Part shown: in pieces, positions 10,201 to 19,914 of the stretch
Numbering within the stretch: the first letter of the stretch is position 1
Layout: every line of letters starts with the position of its first letter
Assembly (NCBI GenBank): GCA_023387655.1
Contig: JAEWHR010000060.1
Span: 1 to 64,000 of the forward strand
From: Bacillota bacterium
GTDB taxonomy: Bacteria; Bacillota; Clostridia; Lachnospirales; Lachnospiraceae
Direction: 5' to 3'
DNA: 64,000 bases
Program-made: the position numbers and the translations under genes
Notes under the pieces: generated by a model
What the model was told of the DNA's origin: nothing
The model's input: the letters and a program-made list of their open reading frames with translations, nothing else
Databases searched by the model: none

Positions 10201-11003
10201 GAATCCCGATCTAATATAGTGGAAGGTGCTGTATGGAGAAGATAAATCCCTTTCATAGTGGTTGGAGAATAGTAAGCATAGGTATCGACATTCTCCATTT
10301 GATAATGAGTGATTCCACTTTTACCTGAACTAAGGTTTGAAATAAAATTATGAAAAGAATGACTACCTTTAAAAAGTGATTGGGATAATTTATCAAATAA
10401 GTTTTCTTTCATTACTTTAGAATTATCAAAAGCATAGACATCACCTGCTTCGTTAATTAAGTAGGTTGTACCGTTATATTCTGTATTCCCTATGGCCATA
10501 AAATTAGAAAATTCTTCCAAACTATAGGTTTGATAAAGAATATCGATAGAACTATCATTCACTTGATAAGGATAGATAAGTACAATTCCACCTGGACCGT
10601 AGCTGATCACCCCTTGAAGATTATTTAACTGGTTATAATATTGGTCATTCAAATCATTATGTACGTTAAATTGTGAGAGCTCTTCTAGCTCAGTAATCGT
10701 TGTTAAACTGAGTTTTGGAACTGTTAAGTTCTCGATTGATTCTAAGAATTTATTGTCTGTATACCCTGGGTCGATACTCTTTATATTTTCACTAAAGAGC
10801 TTCATCTTTTGCATATGGTTTTCTAGTCTTAAATCAATGGTCTCCCTTTTGGTTCCATTAATTTTAGAAAGTTTATTGGAAGCTTGCGATTCAAATTGAT
10901 AATCTAAGTCTTCTGTATATGATTTATAATTAATAATAAATAACCCAAAAAGAATAAGGCTAAATAATACTATTATTGATGTTGCAATTGGTATTTTCTT
11001 CAA
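7296..11003 (-). CDS. Sensor GGDEF-GGDEF-EAL cyclic-di-GMP enzyme
   Basis: Membrane protein of 1235 aa that should make or break cyclic di-GMP. Order: membrane segment (about 6-26), extracellular sensor region (27-278), second membrane segment (280-302), a PAS-like region (about 320-435), GGDEF domain with intact GRIGGDEF (522-526), a GAF-like region, a second GGDEF with degenerate RITGDKF (about 884-888), and an EAL domain (EAL at 1010-1012). The EAL domain keeps EITES, MDDFGSG, CEGVE and QGYYF, so it looks catalytic. The first GGDEF lacks the RxxD inhibitory site (QEED instead). Likely bifunctional or mainly a phosphodiesterase. Start ATG follows GGAGGTG. Confidence 0.9.
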   Translation of the reverse strand: MKKIPIATSIIVLFSLILFGLFIINYKSYTEDLDYQFESQASNKLSKINGTKRETIDLRLENHMQKMKLFSENIKSIDPGYTDNKFLESIENLTVPKLSLTTITELEELSQFNVHNDLNDQYYNQLNNLQGVISYGPGGIVLIYPYQVNDSSIDILYQTYSLEEFSNFMAIGNTEYNGTTYLINEAGDVYAFDNSKVMKENLFDKLSQSLFKGSHSFHNFISNLSSGKSGITHYQMENVDTYAYYSPTTMKGIYLLHTAPSTILDRDSEAITAIAKRFMNTVLVIVFLLVIVVFLVLLVYTIKVNKNRDVLLLEKQRYQIALSHSKDTIWEYNIEKDVLTKTEPYLGIFYGLPEVYDIRNTVVSSNIIHPEDKEIFLQFCDKLISKDPQFQFEIRSKNQDEEYIWYKLSGTKLFDTEGKPISVIGQTTNIHEKKKEIELLRRKASQDTLTKTYNRETIREKVNQCIEDLDQPYIFGLMIIDIDNFKMINDTLGHLFGDAVLIDLSGKLVKLFQEEDLIGRIGGDEFVVFIHNAPSITFIEEKSKQTLTLLHDIHTGEEATAKLTGTIGISIYPTDGTTYNELLEKAEIALYHAKQRGKDQYSFYHSSMEYIYQKDLEKISQETNEISYHHEERSLIDSTIIANTIEILFDSREIDVSINMMLSLIGVYYNLSRIDILEFSESDHSVSITHEWYSDSSQKLMDLVSQIPYSELEPTFLYLQNDSGIIHFDDISEKHELLQIFSQYPSMEKTSSLFQCGISDHGHYIGFLSAEFFGEPHAWSKNEVDSLSLLSKIIGSYLIRLRSLQKANLDTLTNAYNFNAFLNEVNKQLKQKNESTYAMFYTDINQFKLINDNYGYQEGDYILKSFAESLLQIGDTDSILCRITGDKFALFLSYEDLEDLTNRALKLQAVSKQVCSPSGEFYKLSVRAGIYQIQPGDTAIVAVDRANIARKYAQLQRKGNFDFYNDEMRVSLIEQKKIEDVMEDALQNGEFLVYYQPKININTKKICGSEALVRWMRPDVGLVSPASFIPIFEANGFIVNLDYYVLDRVCKRLRELIDKGTSVYPVSVNFSREHFKSDALPERLQLTIQKYQLPPELIEVEITESALASNDRYWLNLLNKIRNYGFGLAMDDFGSGMSSLNLLCDLPFKVLKIDKDFFHTKTTNVRERIVISSIVAMASQLNMDVICEGVETEEQIKFLQSIGCTMAQGYYFDKPLPGDVYEEKYLIVSNKSEEL

Positions 11004-11030
11004 GAGACACCTCCAAGGTTTTCTATTACT

Positions 11031-11059
11031 ATTATACCTATTCTTAGAAATAATGTAAA
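11031..11059 (-). promoter_or_regulatory. Sigma-A promoter of the GGDEF/EAL gene
   Basis: On the minus strand TTTACA, 17 nt, TATAAT, ending 28 nt before the ATG. The remaining 330 bp up to hflK are AT-rich. I see no gene there and no clear consensus promoter for hflK. Confidence 0.65.
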
Positions 11060-11390
11060 TAATTTAATATAAAGTGTTACAATTTCTGTAAAAATGTCAA
11101 TTTGAAAGACAGGAGAGGTAAATTTTCATCATATTATGAGGTATCTCATCAAGATATGTCACAATTTTATATAATAAGAATATTATTGACAAATTATGAT
11201 TGTAAATCAATACGATAAAATACCTATGTATAAAGTGAAAATATAAAAAAATATAGTCTTAAATATAAATTGATTAAAATTTACTATATTTTAATAAAAC
11301 TCTAATATGGATTATATTGCATTTTCAGGATTGAATAGGTAAGATAGAACTACAATAAATTCCTTTAGAAGAAAGGGGAAGATAATTAAG

Positions 11391-12326
11391 ATGGATGAGA
11401 AACAAAGAAATGCAATAAGAAAGGGTTCGAGATTCGCAAAATTTGCTATTATAATTATTGTAATCGGAGTCCTTGGTAGTATGTCTGCATACACAATCAA
11501 TGAACAGGAGCAAGCCGTTGTTACCACGTTTGGAATTCCAAAGCCAGTGAATGAATCTGGTTTACATTTTAAAATACCATTTATTCAGAAGGTACAAATG
11601 GTGGATACCACAATCAAAGGTTTAGCAATTGGCTATGACCCTACTACCATGGAATCTATTGATGAAGAGTCTCTAATGATTACGGTAGACTATAATTTTG
11701 TACTTGTAGACTTTTTTATTGAGTATAAAGTAACAGATCCTGTAAAGTACTTATATGCTTCGGATGAACCAGTGAATATTTTGAAGAATTTAGCGCAAAG
11801 CTGTATTCGTTCCCAAGTGGGAAGCTATGATGTGGATAGCGTTATTACAACTGGGAAGAACGAAATTCAAACGGTGATACGTGACATGTTAACGGAAAAA
11901 CTAGAGGAACAGGATTTGGGTATTTCTTTAGTGAACCTCACAATTCAGGATGCAGAACCACCTACTACAGAGGTCATGGAAGCGTTTAAGGCGGTTGAAA
12001 CAGCAAAACAAGGAAAAGAAACAGCAATCAATAATGCCAATAAATATCGTAATGAAGAGCTTCCAGCTGCTGAGGCACAGATTGATCAGATAACGAAAGA
12101 GGCAGATGCTACAAAGCAGTCTCGTATCAATGAGGCAGAAGGACAAGTAGCTAGATTTAATGCAATGTATCAGGAATACAAAAAATATCCATTGATAACG
12201 AAGCAGAGAATGTTCTATGAAACAATGGAAGACATTTTACCTGACTTAAAAGTTATCATTGATAACTCTGAAGGCGGAGTACAAAAAATATTACCAATAG
12301 AATCATTTGTAGGGGAGGGACAGTAA
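11391..12326 (+). CDS. hflK: HflK, membrane protease regulator (SPFH family)
   Basis: One N-terminal membrane segment (about residues 17-36) is followed by an SPFH/prohibitin domain beginning INEQEQAVVTTFG. Then comes a long Ala/Glu/Lys-rich helix (AVETAKQGKETAINNANKYRNEE), typical of HflK. In bacteria HflK and HflC form a large membrane complex around FtsH and modulate its proteolysis. At 311 aa it lacks the glycine-rich N-terminus of enterobacterial HflK. Two bases separate it from hflC, so they are one operon. Confidence 0.88.
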   Translation: MDEKQRNAIRKGSRFAKFAIIIIVIGVLGSMSAYTINEQEQAVVTTFGIPKPVNESGLHFKIPFIQKVQMVDTTIKGLAIGYDPTTMESIDEESLMITVDYNFVLVDFFIEYKVTDPVKYLYASDEPVNILKNLAQSCIRSQVGSYDVDSVITTGKNEIQTVIRDMLTEKLEEQDLGISLVNLTIQDAEPPTTEVMEAFKAVETAKQGKETAINNANKYRNEELPAAEAQIDQITKEADATKQSRINEAEGQVARFNAMYQEYKKYPLITKQRMFYETMEDILPDLKVIIDNSEGGVQKILPIESFVGEGQ

Positions 12327-12328
12327 CT

Positions 12329-13234
12329 ATGGGAGATGTAGAGCATATTAAACAAAGAAGAGCACCAAAGTTTGCTCTTAGCTTCATCATTATTATTCTC
12401 TTCCTTGGACTTTTCATTTTAGGCACATCGTTGGTTATCACAGAGAAGGATGAGTATACGTTAGTTCGTCAATTTGGTAAAGTAGAGCGTATTATAACGA
12501 AGCCAGGACTTAGCTTTAAGGTACCATTTATAGAGGAAACTTCAACCTTACCAAATAAGACATTATTGTATGATTTAGCTACTTCTGATGTTATAACGAA
12601 AGACAAAAAGACAATGGTAGCAGATAGCTATGTTCTCTGGAAGATAGAAGACCCTCTCTTATTTGTTAAGAGTTTGAACTCACAAATGGCAAATGCGGAG
12701 AGCCGAATTAATACGACAGTATATAACTCTATCAAAAATGTTATTAGTAGAATGACACAGACTGATGTTATCTCCGGACGTGATGGAGCATTAAGTTCAG
12801 CGATTATGGAGAATATCGGGAATGTCATGGATCAATACGGCATTACAATAATAAGTGTAGAGACAAAACACTTAGACTTACCAAGTGATAATAAAACTGC
12901 GGTTTACGAAAGAATGATCTCAGAGCGTAATAATATTGCGGCTTCTTATACAGCAGAAGGTGAGTCGGAAGCGAAGAAGATTCGTACCCAGACAGACAAT
13001 GAGATAGCAATTATGATATCTGCAGCGAAAGCGGAAGCAGAAAAAACAATAGCATCGGGAGAAGCAGAGTATATGAAGATTCTTGCTGGCGCATATTCCG
13101 ATGAATCAAGAAGTGATTTTTATTCCTTTGTTCGTTCTCTTGATGCAGCGAAAGTATCGTTAAGTGGCAGCAATAAAACTTTAATCTTAAATTCTGATTC
13201 TCCATTAGCTCAGATATTTAATTCTATTGATTAA
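12329..13234 (+). CDS. hflC: HflC, membrane protease regulator (SPFH family)
   Basis: Partner of HflK. Membrane segment at about residues 18-38, then an SPFH domain (ITEKDEYTLVRQFGKVERIITKPGLSF). The charged helix ERNNIAASYTAEGESEAKKIR and the repeat of Ala/Glu that follows are diagnostic of HflC. The C-terminus (FYSFVRSLDAAKVSL...SPLAQIF) also matches the family. The ATG starts 3 nt after the hflK stop and uses the GGGAGGGAC site inside the end of hflK. Confidence 0.9.
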   Translation: MGDVEHIKQRRAPKFALSFIIIILFLGLFILGTSLVITEKDEYTLVRQFGKVERIITKPGLSFKVPFIEETSTLPNKTLLYDLATSDVITKDKKTMVADSYVLWKIEDPLLFVKSLNSQMANAESRINTTVYNSIKNVISRMTQTDVISGRDGALSSAIMENIGNVMDQYGITIISVETKHLDLPSDNKTAVYERMISERNNIAASYTAEGESEAKKIRTQTDNEIAIMISAAKAEAEKTIASGEAEYMKILAGAYSDESRSDFYSFVRSLDAAKVSLSGSNKTLILNSDSPLAQIFNSID

Positions 13235-13258
13235 AGTGGTATAATAAAAAAATAGGGG

Positions 13259-13304
13259 GTGCTACAAAAGATTTCATCGTAAGAAAGATTTTGTGGCACT
13301 TTTC
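13259..13304 (+). terminator. Terminator after hflKC
   Basis: GTGCTACAAAA pairs with TTTTGTGGCAC (one G-U pair) and is followed by TTTTC. Ends the hflK-hflC transcript. Confidence 0.75.
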
Positions 13305-13381
13305 TGTGCAATGAAAAGAAATAGTATGCAAATCCTAACTTCGATATAGGATGAAAAGCGGATAGGTTCAAGGAGGTTAGA

Positions 13382-14821
13382 ATGAAAAGGGTTTTACTGG
13401 GAGTAATAAGCAGTCTGTTCATCTTAAGTATGGTCTCTTGTAAAGGGAAAGGGAATCAAACAGACCAGACAGTAAACGAAGGAGATCAGACCGTGACACC
13501 AACGATAACAGAAGCTGTTGTTACAGAAGTACCAAAAGCGACGATGACACCAACGCCTGGTATCATAGAATCTGTGGAATTTAGTGAAAAAGGTATGGCG
13601 GAACTTTCGTCTAAGTTAACACAGGACTTATTAACAGAGAATTTCGAAGAAGTCTATTCCTATCTGGATGATTTAGCGAAAGAACAGATTACATTATCTG
13701 ATTTAGAGAAAGCTTGGAAAAGTACCATTGAACGAATTGGTGATTTGGTAGCTGTTACCTCTGTAAAAGCGGCAACTACGGAAGACTATATCTCTGTAGA
13801 GAGCTTAATAGAATATACAGAGAATGGTTTAAAGATTTCTTATGTTTATAACAAAGACTGTAAGTTAGAAAAACTTTGGTTTTCCTATCAACCGATTGAG
13901 GAAGAATACGATGAGGAAAAGATGGAGGAAATTGATATCACGATTGGTGAGGGGGAATTTCCTTTAGATGGGATATTAACATTACCAAAAGGTATAAAAA
14001 ATGCTCCAATTGTAATCTTAGTACACGGTTCAGGACAGAGCGATATGGATGAGACGATTGGAGGAACAAGCAATAAGCCATTTAGAGATATTGCAAGAGG
14101 ACTAGCAAAAGAAGGAATTGCTTCTATTCGGTACAATAAAAGATTCTATCAATATATGGATCAGGCTACTGATACAATGACCGTTTATGATGAGGTTTTA
14201 GATGATGTTGCTTATGCCATTGATTATGCGATGGGGTTAACGAATGTAAATTCAGAAAAAGTATTTATACTCGGTCATAGTTTAGGTGGCATGTTATGTC
14301 CAAAGATAGCAGAGGATAATCCAGAAATCGCTGGATTTATCTCTTTAGCAGGAAGCCCAAGAAAATTAGAGGATATTATACTTGATCAAGCGACAGAGGC
14401 AGCAGAGAGCGGCGCAGTGAGTGAGACAGAGAAAACTCTATATCTTGATACGATAAAAGCTCAAATTGAGCTGATTAAAGGTCTTACAGAGGACAATCTA
14501 AACGAACCACTGCTAGGGGCAAACGGTTACTACTGGAAGAGTTTGAATGAAATAGATACTCCAAAAATCGTAGCAAATCTTACCCTTCCAATGCTTTTTA
14601 TGCAGGGGGAAGCAGATTTTCAGGTATATCCGGAAGTAGATTTTAAGATGTGGAAAGAGCTATTAAAAGACAATGATAATGCAACATTCTTATACTATGA
14701 AGGATTAAATCATTTGTTTATGCCAACAACAGGAGTACGTGATATTAGTGACTACAGTGAAAAGAGCAAGGTAGATGAGAATGTAATTTTAGCAATCGCA
14801 GAGTGGGTTAAGAAACATTAG
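13382..14821 (+). CDS. Lipoprotein alpha/beta hydrolase
   Basis: The signal peptide ends in a lipobox (LSMVSC, Cys at about residue 20), so this is a lipoprotein on the outer face of the membrane. A Thr/Pro/Glu linker is followed by a small domain (about residues 65-170) resembling DUF3887. Then comes an alpha/beta hydrolase domain: oxyanion loop LVHGSGQSD, nucleophile elbow GHSLGG, a later Asp in GEADFQVYPE and the catalytic His in GLNHLFMP. Probably a secreted esterase or peptidase-like hydrolase; substrate unknown. The ATG follows AAGGAGG. Confidence 0.85.
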   Translation: MKRVLLGVISSLFILSMVSCKGKGNQTDQTVNEGDQTVTPTITEAVVTEVPKATMTPTPGIIESVEFSEKGMAELSSKLTQDLLTENFEEVYSYLDDLAKEQITLSDLEKAWKSTIERIGDLVAVTSVKAATTEDYISVESLIEYTENGLKISYVYNKDCKLEKLWFSYQPIEEEYDEEKMEEIDITIGEGEFPLDGILTLPKGIKNAPIVILVHGSGQSDMDETIGGTSNKPFRDIARGLAKEGIASIRYNKRFYQYMDQATDTMTVYDEVLDDVAYAIDYAMGLTNVNSEKVFILGHSLGGMLCPKIAEDNPEIAGFISLAGSPRKLEDIILDQATEAAESGAVSETEKTLYLDTIKAQIELIKGLTEDNLNEPLLGANGYYWKSLNEIDTPKIVANLTLPMLFMQGEADFQVYPEVDFKMWKELLKDNDNATFLYYEGLNHLFMPTTGVRDISDYSEKSKVDENVILAIAEWVKKH

Positions 14822-14842
14822 AATAAAACATGAATAATTAGA

Positions 14843-14914
14843 AAGGTATTGTAAGACTAATTATGAAAAGGTGCATCATACACTTTTTCAAATTAATCTT
14901 ACAATACCTTTTTT
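14843..14914 (+). terminator. Terminator after the lipoprotein hydrolase
   Basis: A 14-bp perfect pairing, AAGGTATTGTAAGA with TCTTACAATACCTT, around a 40-nt loop, followed by TTTT. The loop can form a smaller hairpin (GAAAAGGTG with CACTTTTTC). Confidence 0.8.
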
Positions 14915-15088
14915 GATTATATCTAAAACTTTTATATAAATAATATAAACTACTTTGCACAGGTATGAAATTTGGTATAAGTAGGGCTGTGTTCTTTTGA
15001 AGGGTGGAATAGAATACTTAAAGCAAAGGTGGTTGATAATAAAACAAAGATAGAAAAGATGTGAATATTAAAAAACTGAAAAAATAAC

Positions 15089-15116
15089 TTGACATCTTAA
15101 TTACATGTGTTATAGT
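15089..15116 (+). promoter_or_regulatory. Sigma-A promoter of clpB
   Basis: TTGACA, 16 nt, TATAGT. I looked for a CIRCE element or a CtsR box near it and saw neither. The 406-bp gap before clpB otherwise holds only the upstream terminator and the clpB leader. Confidence 0.7.
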
Positions 15117-15197
15117 TGTAATAGAACAAACAAATGAATAATAAGTTTATTTCAGATAACAGATTTAATGAAACTTTGTTTCCTTTTATTTTAAAAG

Positions 15198-15222
15198 TGT
15201 GCCAAGGTACACAGAATGGAGG
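15198..15222 (+). promoter_or_regulatory. clpB leader hairpin plus Shine-Dalgarno site
   Basis: Small hairpin TGTGC-CAAG-GTACA directly followed by CAGAATGGAGG, then 5 nt to the ATG at 15228. The same arrangement precedes four other genes in the window (see findings). The GGAGG here fixes the clpB start. Confidence 0.6.
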
Positions 15223-15227
15223 TTAGT

Positions 15228-17813
15228 ATGAATATTAGCAAGTTTACTCAAAAATCATTAAAAGCAGTACAAGACTGTGAAAAACTGGCGTACGAGTATG
15301 GACATCAGCAGATTGATCAAGAACACTTTTTGTATTCTCTGTTAAAGGATAAGGAAGGCTTGTTGCCAAAATTATTTCAAAAGATGGACATTAACACAGA
15401 AGTATTTCTTGCTCAGTTACAGGGATTATTAAACAAACGTCCCAAAGTTACTGGAGGGGAAGTATACATCAGCAATGACTTAAACAAAGTATTGATTTAT
15501 GCTGAAAATGAAGCTTCTGCAATGGGAGATCAATATGTCTCTGTAGAGCATCTATTTCTTAGTATGTTAAAGAATCCAAATAAAGAGATAGCACATCTGT
15601 TTAAGGAGTTCAATATTAATAAGGATAGATTTTTAACTGCTCTTGCTTCTGTTCGTGGTAATCAACAAGTTCGAAGTGATAACCCAGAAGCAACCTATGA
15701 TACCCTTGAGAAATATGGAGTTGATTTAGTAGAGCGCGCAAAGAATCAAAAGCTTGATCCTGTCATTGGTCGTGATAGTGAAATTCGTAATGTGGTTCGT
15801 ATTCTATCCCGTAAGACGAAAAACAATCCGGTACTAATCGGAGAGCCTGGTGTTGGTAAAACCGCGGTAGTGGAGGGTCTGGCACAACGTATTGTTCGTG
15901 GCGATGTACCAGAAGGATTAAAGGACAAGCGTTTATTTGCTCTTGATATGGGCGCATTGGTAGCGGGAGCAAAGTATCGTGGAGAATTTGAAGAACGTTT
16001 AAAAGCAGTCCTTGATGATGTGAAAAATAGCGATGGTCAGATTATTTTATTTATTGATGAGCTCCATACAATCGTTGGAGCGGGTAAGACAGATGGAGCC
16101 ATGGACGCAGGTAATATGCTAAAACCTATGTTAGCTCGCGGTGAACTTCATTGTATTGGTGCTACAACTTTAAATGAGTATCGTATGTATATAGAAAAAG
16201 ATGCAGCCCTTGAGAGAAGATTCCAACCAGTCATGGTGGATGAACCTACTGTTGAGGATACCATCTCTATCTTACGTGGGCTAAAAGAGCGATATGAAGT
16301 GTTTCATGGTGTAAAGATTACAGATTCGGCATTAGTGAGTGCAGCGGTGTTAAGCAATCGTTATATCTCAGACCGTTTCCTCCCAGATAAAGCAATTGAT
16401 TTAGTGGATGAGGCTTGTGCATTAATTAAGACAGAGCTTGATTCGATGCCAACTGAGCTAGATGATATTTCACGTCGTATTATGCAGATGGAAATCGAGG
16501 AAGCAGCCTTAAAAAAAGAGGACGATCGACTAAGCAAAGAGCGTCTTGCAAGTTTACAGAAAGAATTAGCAGAGCTTAAAGAAGAATTTAATGTACAAAA
16601 GGCAAAATGGGACAATGAAAAAGCTTCGGTTGAAAGAGTTCAGAAACTTCGAGAAGAATTGGAAGCTATCAATAATGAGATTCAAAATGCAGAGTTGAAC
16701 TATGACTTGAATAAAGCTGCTGAATTAAAATACGGACGTTTACCAAGCCTTCGTAAGCAGCTTGAGATAGAAGAAGAGAAAGTAAAACAAGAGGATCATA
16801 CCTTAGTTCATGAAAGTGTTAGTGAGGAAGAAATTGCACGTATTGTTTCTCGTTGGACCGGTATTCCAGTAGCTAAATTAACAGAAAGTGAACGAAACAA
16901 AACACTTCATCTTGACGAGGAGCTTCATAAAAGAGTGATTGGACAAGAAGATGGTGTACGACGAGTTGCAGATGCACTACTTCGTTCTAAGGCTGGAATT
17001 AAGGATCCAAGTAAACCAATCGGTTCCTTCCTATTCCTTGGTCCAACCGGTGTAGGTAAGACAGAGCTTGCCAAAGCTCTTGCGGAATCCTTATTTGACA
17101 ATGAACAAAATATGGTTCGTATTGATATGAGTGAGTATATGGAGAAATACTCTGTCAGCAGATTAATCGGAGCACCTCCAGGATATGTCGGATACGATGA
17201 AGGTGGTCAGCTTACAGAAGCCGTTCGAAGAAAGCCATATTCCGTTGTATTATTTGATGAAATAGAAAAAGCTCATCCGGATGTATTCAATATCTTATTA
17301 CAGGTTCTTGATGATGGGCGTATCACGGACTCCACAGGGCGTACTGTAGATTTTAAGAATACTATCCTTATTATGACATCCAATATTGGTTCATCCTATT
17401 TGTTAGAAGGTATTGACGAAGCTGGAGAGATAAGTGCTCAGGCAGAGAATTTCGTAATGGAAGATTTACGTGCTCATTTTAGACCAGAGTTTTTAAATCG
17501 ACTAGACGAGATTATACTATTTAAGCCATTAAATAAGGAAGATATTCGTAGCATTGTTGATTTATTAATTACCAATTTAAACAAACGTCTCGAAGATCGT
17601 AGTATCTGCGTAGAATTAACCGATGCAGCGAAGCAATTAGTAATTGACCAGGCTTATGATCCAGTTTATGGCGCACGACCATTAAAGAGATATTTACAAA
17701 AGAATGTTGAGACGTTAAGTGCTAGACTTATTTTGGGTGACAAAGTGAAAGAAGGAGATGTAATCTTAATTGATGAAGAGGGCAATAAGTTAACTGCAAA
17801 AGTTAAGGATTAG
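15228..17813 (+). CDS. clpB: ClpB disaggregase (Hsp100)
   Basis: ATP-driven chaperone that pulls proteins out of aggregates together with DnaK. Two N-terminal Clp repeats, first AAA+ domain (Walker A GEPGVGKT), the long coiled-coil middle domain (about residues 395-530) that separates ClpB from ClpA/C, second AAA+ domain (GPTGVGKT) and the C-terminal GARPLKR box. There is no ClpP-binding IGF/L loop that I can see. The longest frame starts at 15216, but the GGAGG lies inside that extension, so the true start is ATG 15228 (861 aa). Confidence 0.96.
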   Translation: MNISKFTQKSLKAVQDCEKLAYEYGHQQIDQEHFLYSLLKDKEGLLPKLFQKMDINTEVFLAQLQGLLNKRPKVTGGEVYISNDLNKVLIYAENEASAMGDQYVSVEHLFLSMLKNPNKEIAHLFKEFNINKDRFLTALASVRGNQQVRSDNPEATYDTLEKYGVDLVERAKNQKLDPVIGRDSEIRNVVRILSRKTKNNPVLIGEPGVGKTAVVEGLAQRIVRGDVPEGLKDKRLFALDMGALVAGAKYRGEFEERLKAVLDDVKNSDGQIILFIDELHTIVGAGKTDGAMDAGNMLKPMLARGELHCIGATTLNEYRMYIEKDAALERRFQPVMVDEPTVEDTISILRGLKERYEVFHGVKITDSALVSAAVLSNRYISDRFLPDKAIDLVDEACALIKTELDSMPTELDDISRRIMQMEIEEAALKKEDDRLSKERLASLQKELAELKEEFNVQKAKWDNEKASVERVQKLREELEAINNEIQNAELNYDLNKAAELKYGRLPSLRKQLEIEEEKVKQEDHTLVHESVSEEEIARIVSRWTGIPVAKLTESERNKTLHLDEELHKRVIGQEDGVRRVADALLRSKAGIKDPSKPIGSFLFLGPTGVGKTELAKALAESLFDNEQNMVRIDMSEYMEKYSVSRLIGAPPGYVGYDEGGQLTEAVRRKPYSVVLFDEIEKAHPDVFNILLQVLDDGRITDSTGRTVDFKNTILIMTSNIGSSYLLEGIDEAGEISAQAENFVMEDLRAHFRPEFLNRLDEIILFKPLNKEDIRSIVDLLITNLNKRLEDRSICVELTDAAKQLVIDQAYDPVYGARPLKRYLQKNVETLSARLILGDKVKEGDVILIDEEGNKLTAKVKD

Positions 17814-17924
17814 GATATTTATCAGGGTACTTTTTTAGTTAAATACTGGATATAAAAACGTATAAAAAGCTTATAATAGCCCCAATTGCCTACTCTATCA
17901 TACCTTATCTTTCGGGAAAACGCC

Positions 17925-17953
17925 TTGACGCCATTGACTTTTAATGATATACT
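17925..17953 (+). promoter_or_regulatory. Sigma-A promoter of the DEAD-box helicase
   Basis: TTGACG, 17 nt, TATACT. Transcription would start near 17960, giving an untranslated leader of about 260 nt. Confidence 0.7.
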
Positions 17954-17959
17954 ACAACC

Positions 17960-18218
17960 CGAAGTATTATCGGAATAGACATTTACACTAAATGAAAAGG
18001 GAGTGTTGTAAGATTCACCCTGTATCAATGGGTAATTGAATTGATCATGGTAATTTTACAGCACTTTTTGTGCGTATACATCGGGTTTAGATAGATAGAA
18101 GTGGATTACACTGAATTTTTTCGGGACGCGGTGACAACCATGCTGCGTATTAAGTTCCGGTATAACATTGTGGATAGGCGCATGGTGCTTTCTATGCGTT
18201 TTAGAAAGGAAGTAAGGA
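17960..18218 (+). promoter_or_regulatory. Long structured 5' leader of the DEAD-box helicase
   Basis: Three predicted hairpins. AGTGTTGTAAGA (18001-18012) pairs with TTTTACAGCACT (about 18054-18065) and is followed by TTTT, which looks like an attenuator. GGGACGC with GCGT...GTTCC (about 18123-18158) forms a second, GC-rich one. GCGCAT with ATGCGT (about 18178-18199) followed by TTTT forms a third, just before AAAGGAAGTAAGGA and the ATG. Cold-shock RNA helicase genes often have such leaders; regulation by attenuation or cold is inferred. Confidence 0.55.
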
Positions 18219-19802
18219 ATGACAATAAGATTTAATGAAATGGAGTTACAGACTCCGATTCTTAGAGCAATCGAGGAACTTGGTTTTGAAGAGATGACAC
18301 CGATTCAGGCTCAAGCGATACCGGTTGTATTAGAGGGAGGAGATATTGTAGGTCAAGCTCAGACTGGTACTGGTAAGACTGCTGCATTTTCAATCCCTAT
18401 TTTGCAGAAAGTAGACCCAAAAATGAAAGCTCTACAGGCAGTTATACTATGTCCAACGAGAGAGCTTGCTATTCAAGTATCCGATGAAATCCATAAATTC
18501 TCGAAATTTATGCATGGGATTAAAGTATTGCCGATCTATGGTGGTCAGGACATTACGAGACAGATTCGTGCATTAAAGGCAGGAGTTCAGATTGTAATCG
18601 GTACACCTGGTCGTGTAATGGACCATATGAGAAGAAAAACAGTAAAGTTTGATAAGGTATCTATGATTGCTCTAGATGAGGCAGATGAGATGTTAAACAT
18701 GGGATTCCGTGAAGATATCGAGACTATCTTAAAGGAAATGCCAGAAGACCGTCAGACATTATTGTTCTCAGCAACTATGCCACAGCCAATTATGGAGATT
18801 GCTAGAACTTATCAAAAGAATGCTACTTTAGTAAAGGTTGTAAAAAAAGAATTAACAGTTCCAAAGATTGAACAGTACTATTATGAAGTAAGACCTAAGA
18901 ATAAGGTTGAGGTATTATCAAGATTGCTTGATATGTATTCTCCAAAGCGTTGTTTAGTATTCTGTAATACGAAGCGTCAGGTAGATGAATTAGTAACTGC
19001 ATTATCTGGTAGAGGTTTTTTTGCAGAAGGTCTTCATGGAGATCTTAAACAGCAACAAAGAGATCGTGTTATGAGCTCTTTCCGTAATGGTAAAGCTGAA
19101 ATTCTAGTTGCTACCGATGTAGCAGCAAGAGGAATTGACGTAGATGATGTGGAAGCAGTATTTAATTATGATGTACCACAGGATGAAGAATACTATGTAC
19201 ATCGTATCGGACGTACTGGTAGAGCAGGCAGAAATGGACGTGCATTTACATTAGTAGTTGGAAAAGAAGTATATAAATTACGAGATATCCAGCGCTATTG
19301 TAAAACAAAGATTAAAATTATGCCAATTCCATCGGTTAATGACGTGACAGCTGTGAAAGCAGAAAAGATCTTAGATCGTATCAATGATTTAATGGAATCT
19401 GAAGATTTATCAAAGATGATTTCCTTAATTGAAACAAAGTTAAATGAATCTGATTATACAGCACTTGATGTTGCGGCTGCATTCTTAAAGATGGCTATGG
19501 GAAGTGATAATCAAGTGGAAGAGCAAGCAGTTCCAGACTTTGGTGATACTGGAGCAGAGCAAGGAATGGTTCGTTTATTTATCAATCTAGGTAAAAAACA
19601 AAACATTAGACCAGGTGATATCCTTGGTGCGATTGCAGGCGAAACTGGAATGCCAGGTAAGCTTATCGGAAGCATTGATATGTACGACAAATATACCTTC
19701 GTAGAAGTACCAAGAGAATATGCAGCGGATGTTATTCAGGTTATGAAGGAATCAAAGATTAAAGGTAAATCTATTAATATAGAGCCAGCAAATCGAAAAT
19801 AA
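18219..19802 (+). CDS. DEAD-box ATP-dependent RNA helicase (CshA/DeaD type)
   Basis: Unwinds RNA, likely in ribosome assembly, mRNA turnover and cold adaptation. All core motifs are present: Q motif MTPIQAQAIP, AQTGTGKT, PTRELAIQ, DEAD in ALDEADEM, SAT, and HRIGRTGRAGR. Residues about 450-525 (VRLFINLGKKQNIRPGDILGA...) form a DbpA-type RNA-binding domain, as in DbpA, YxiN and DeaD. It has no long basic tail. The gene stands alone between its leader and a strong terminator. Confidence 0.93.
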   Translation: MTIRFNEMELQTPILRAIEELGFEEMTPIQAQAIPVVLEGGDIVGQAQTGTGKTAAFSIPILQKVDPKMKALQAVILCPTRELAIQVSDEIHKFSKFMHGIKVLPIYGGQDITRQIRALKAGVQIVIGTPGRVMDHMRRKTVKFDKVSMIALDEADEMLNMGFREDIETILKEMPEDRQTLLFSATMPQPIMEIARTYQKNATLVKVVKKELTVPKIEQYYYEVRPKNKVEVLSRLLDMYSPKRCLVFCNTKRQVDELVTALSGRGFFAEGLHGDLKQQQRDRVMSSFRNGKAEILVATDVAARGIDVDDVEAVFNYDVPQDEEYYVHRIGRTGRAGRNGRAFTLVVGKEVYKLRDIQRYCKTKIKIMPIPSVNDVTAVKAEKILDRINDLMESEDLSKMISLIETKLNESDYTALDVAAAFLKMAMGSDNQVEEQAVPDFGDTGAEQGMVRLFINLGKKQNIRPGDILGAIAGETGMPGKLIGSIDMYDKYTFVEVPREYAADVIQVMKESKIKGKSINIEPANRK

Positions 19803-19914
19803 GGATACAAGAAAGTCCTTTGCTATGTAATACAAGTAGTTATGTAATACATGTTATAATGAATTTCTGGACTGAAATCATTGGAGTTAGTCGATAGGCT
19901 GACTTGTTAGATAA

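Noticed and set aside
15061..15227. CIRCE or CtsR control of clpB
   Set aside because: Neither TTAGCACTC/GAGTGCTAA nor the GGTCAAA direct repeat is present near the promoter.
17960..18218. T-box or known riboswitch before the helicase
   Set aside because: I see no AGGGTGGAACCGCG-type T-box sequence and no core that I recognise of a metabolite riboswitch.
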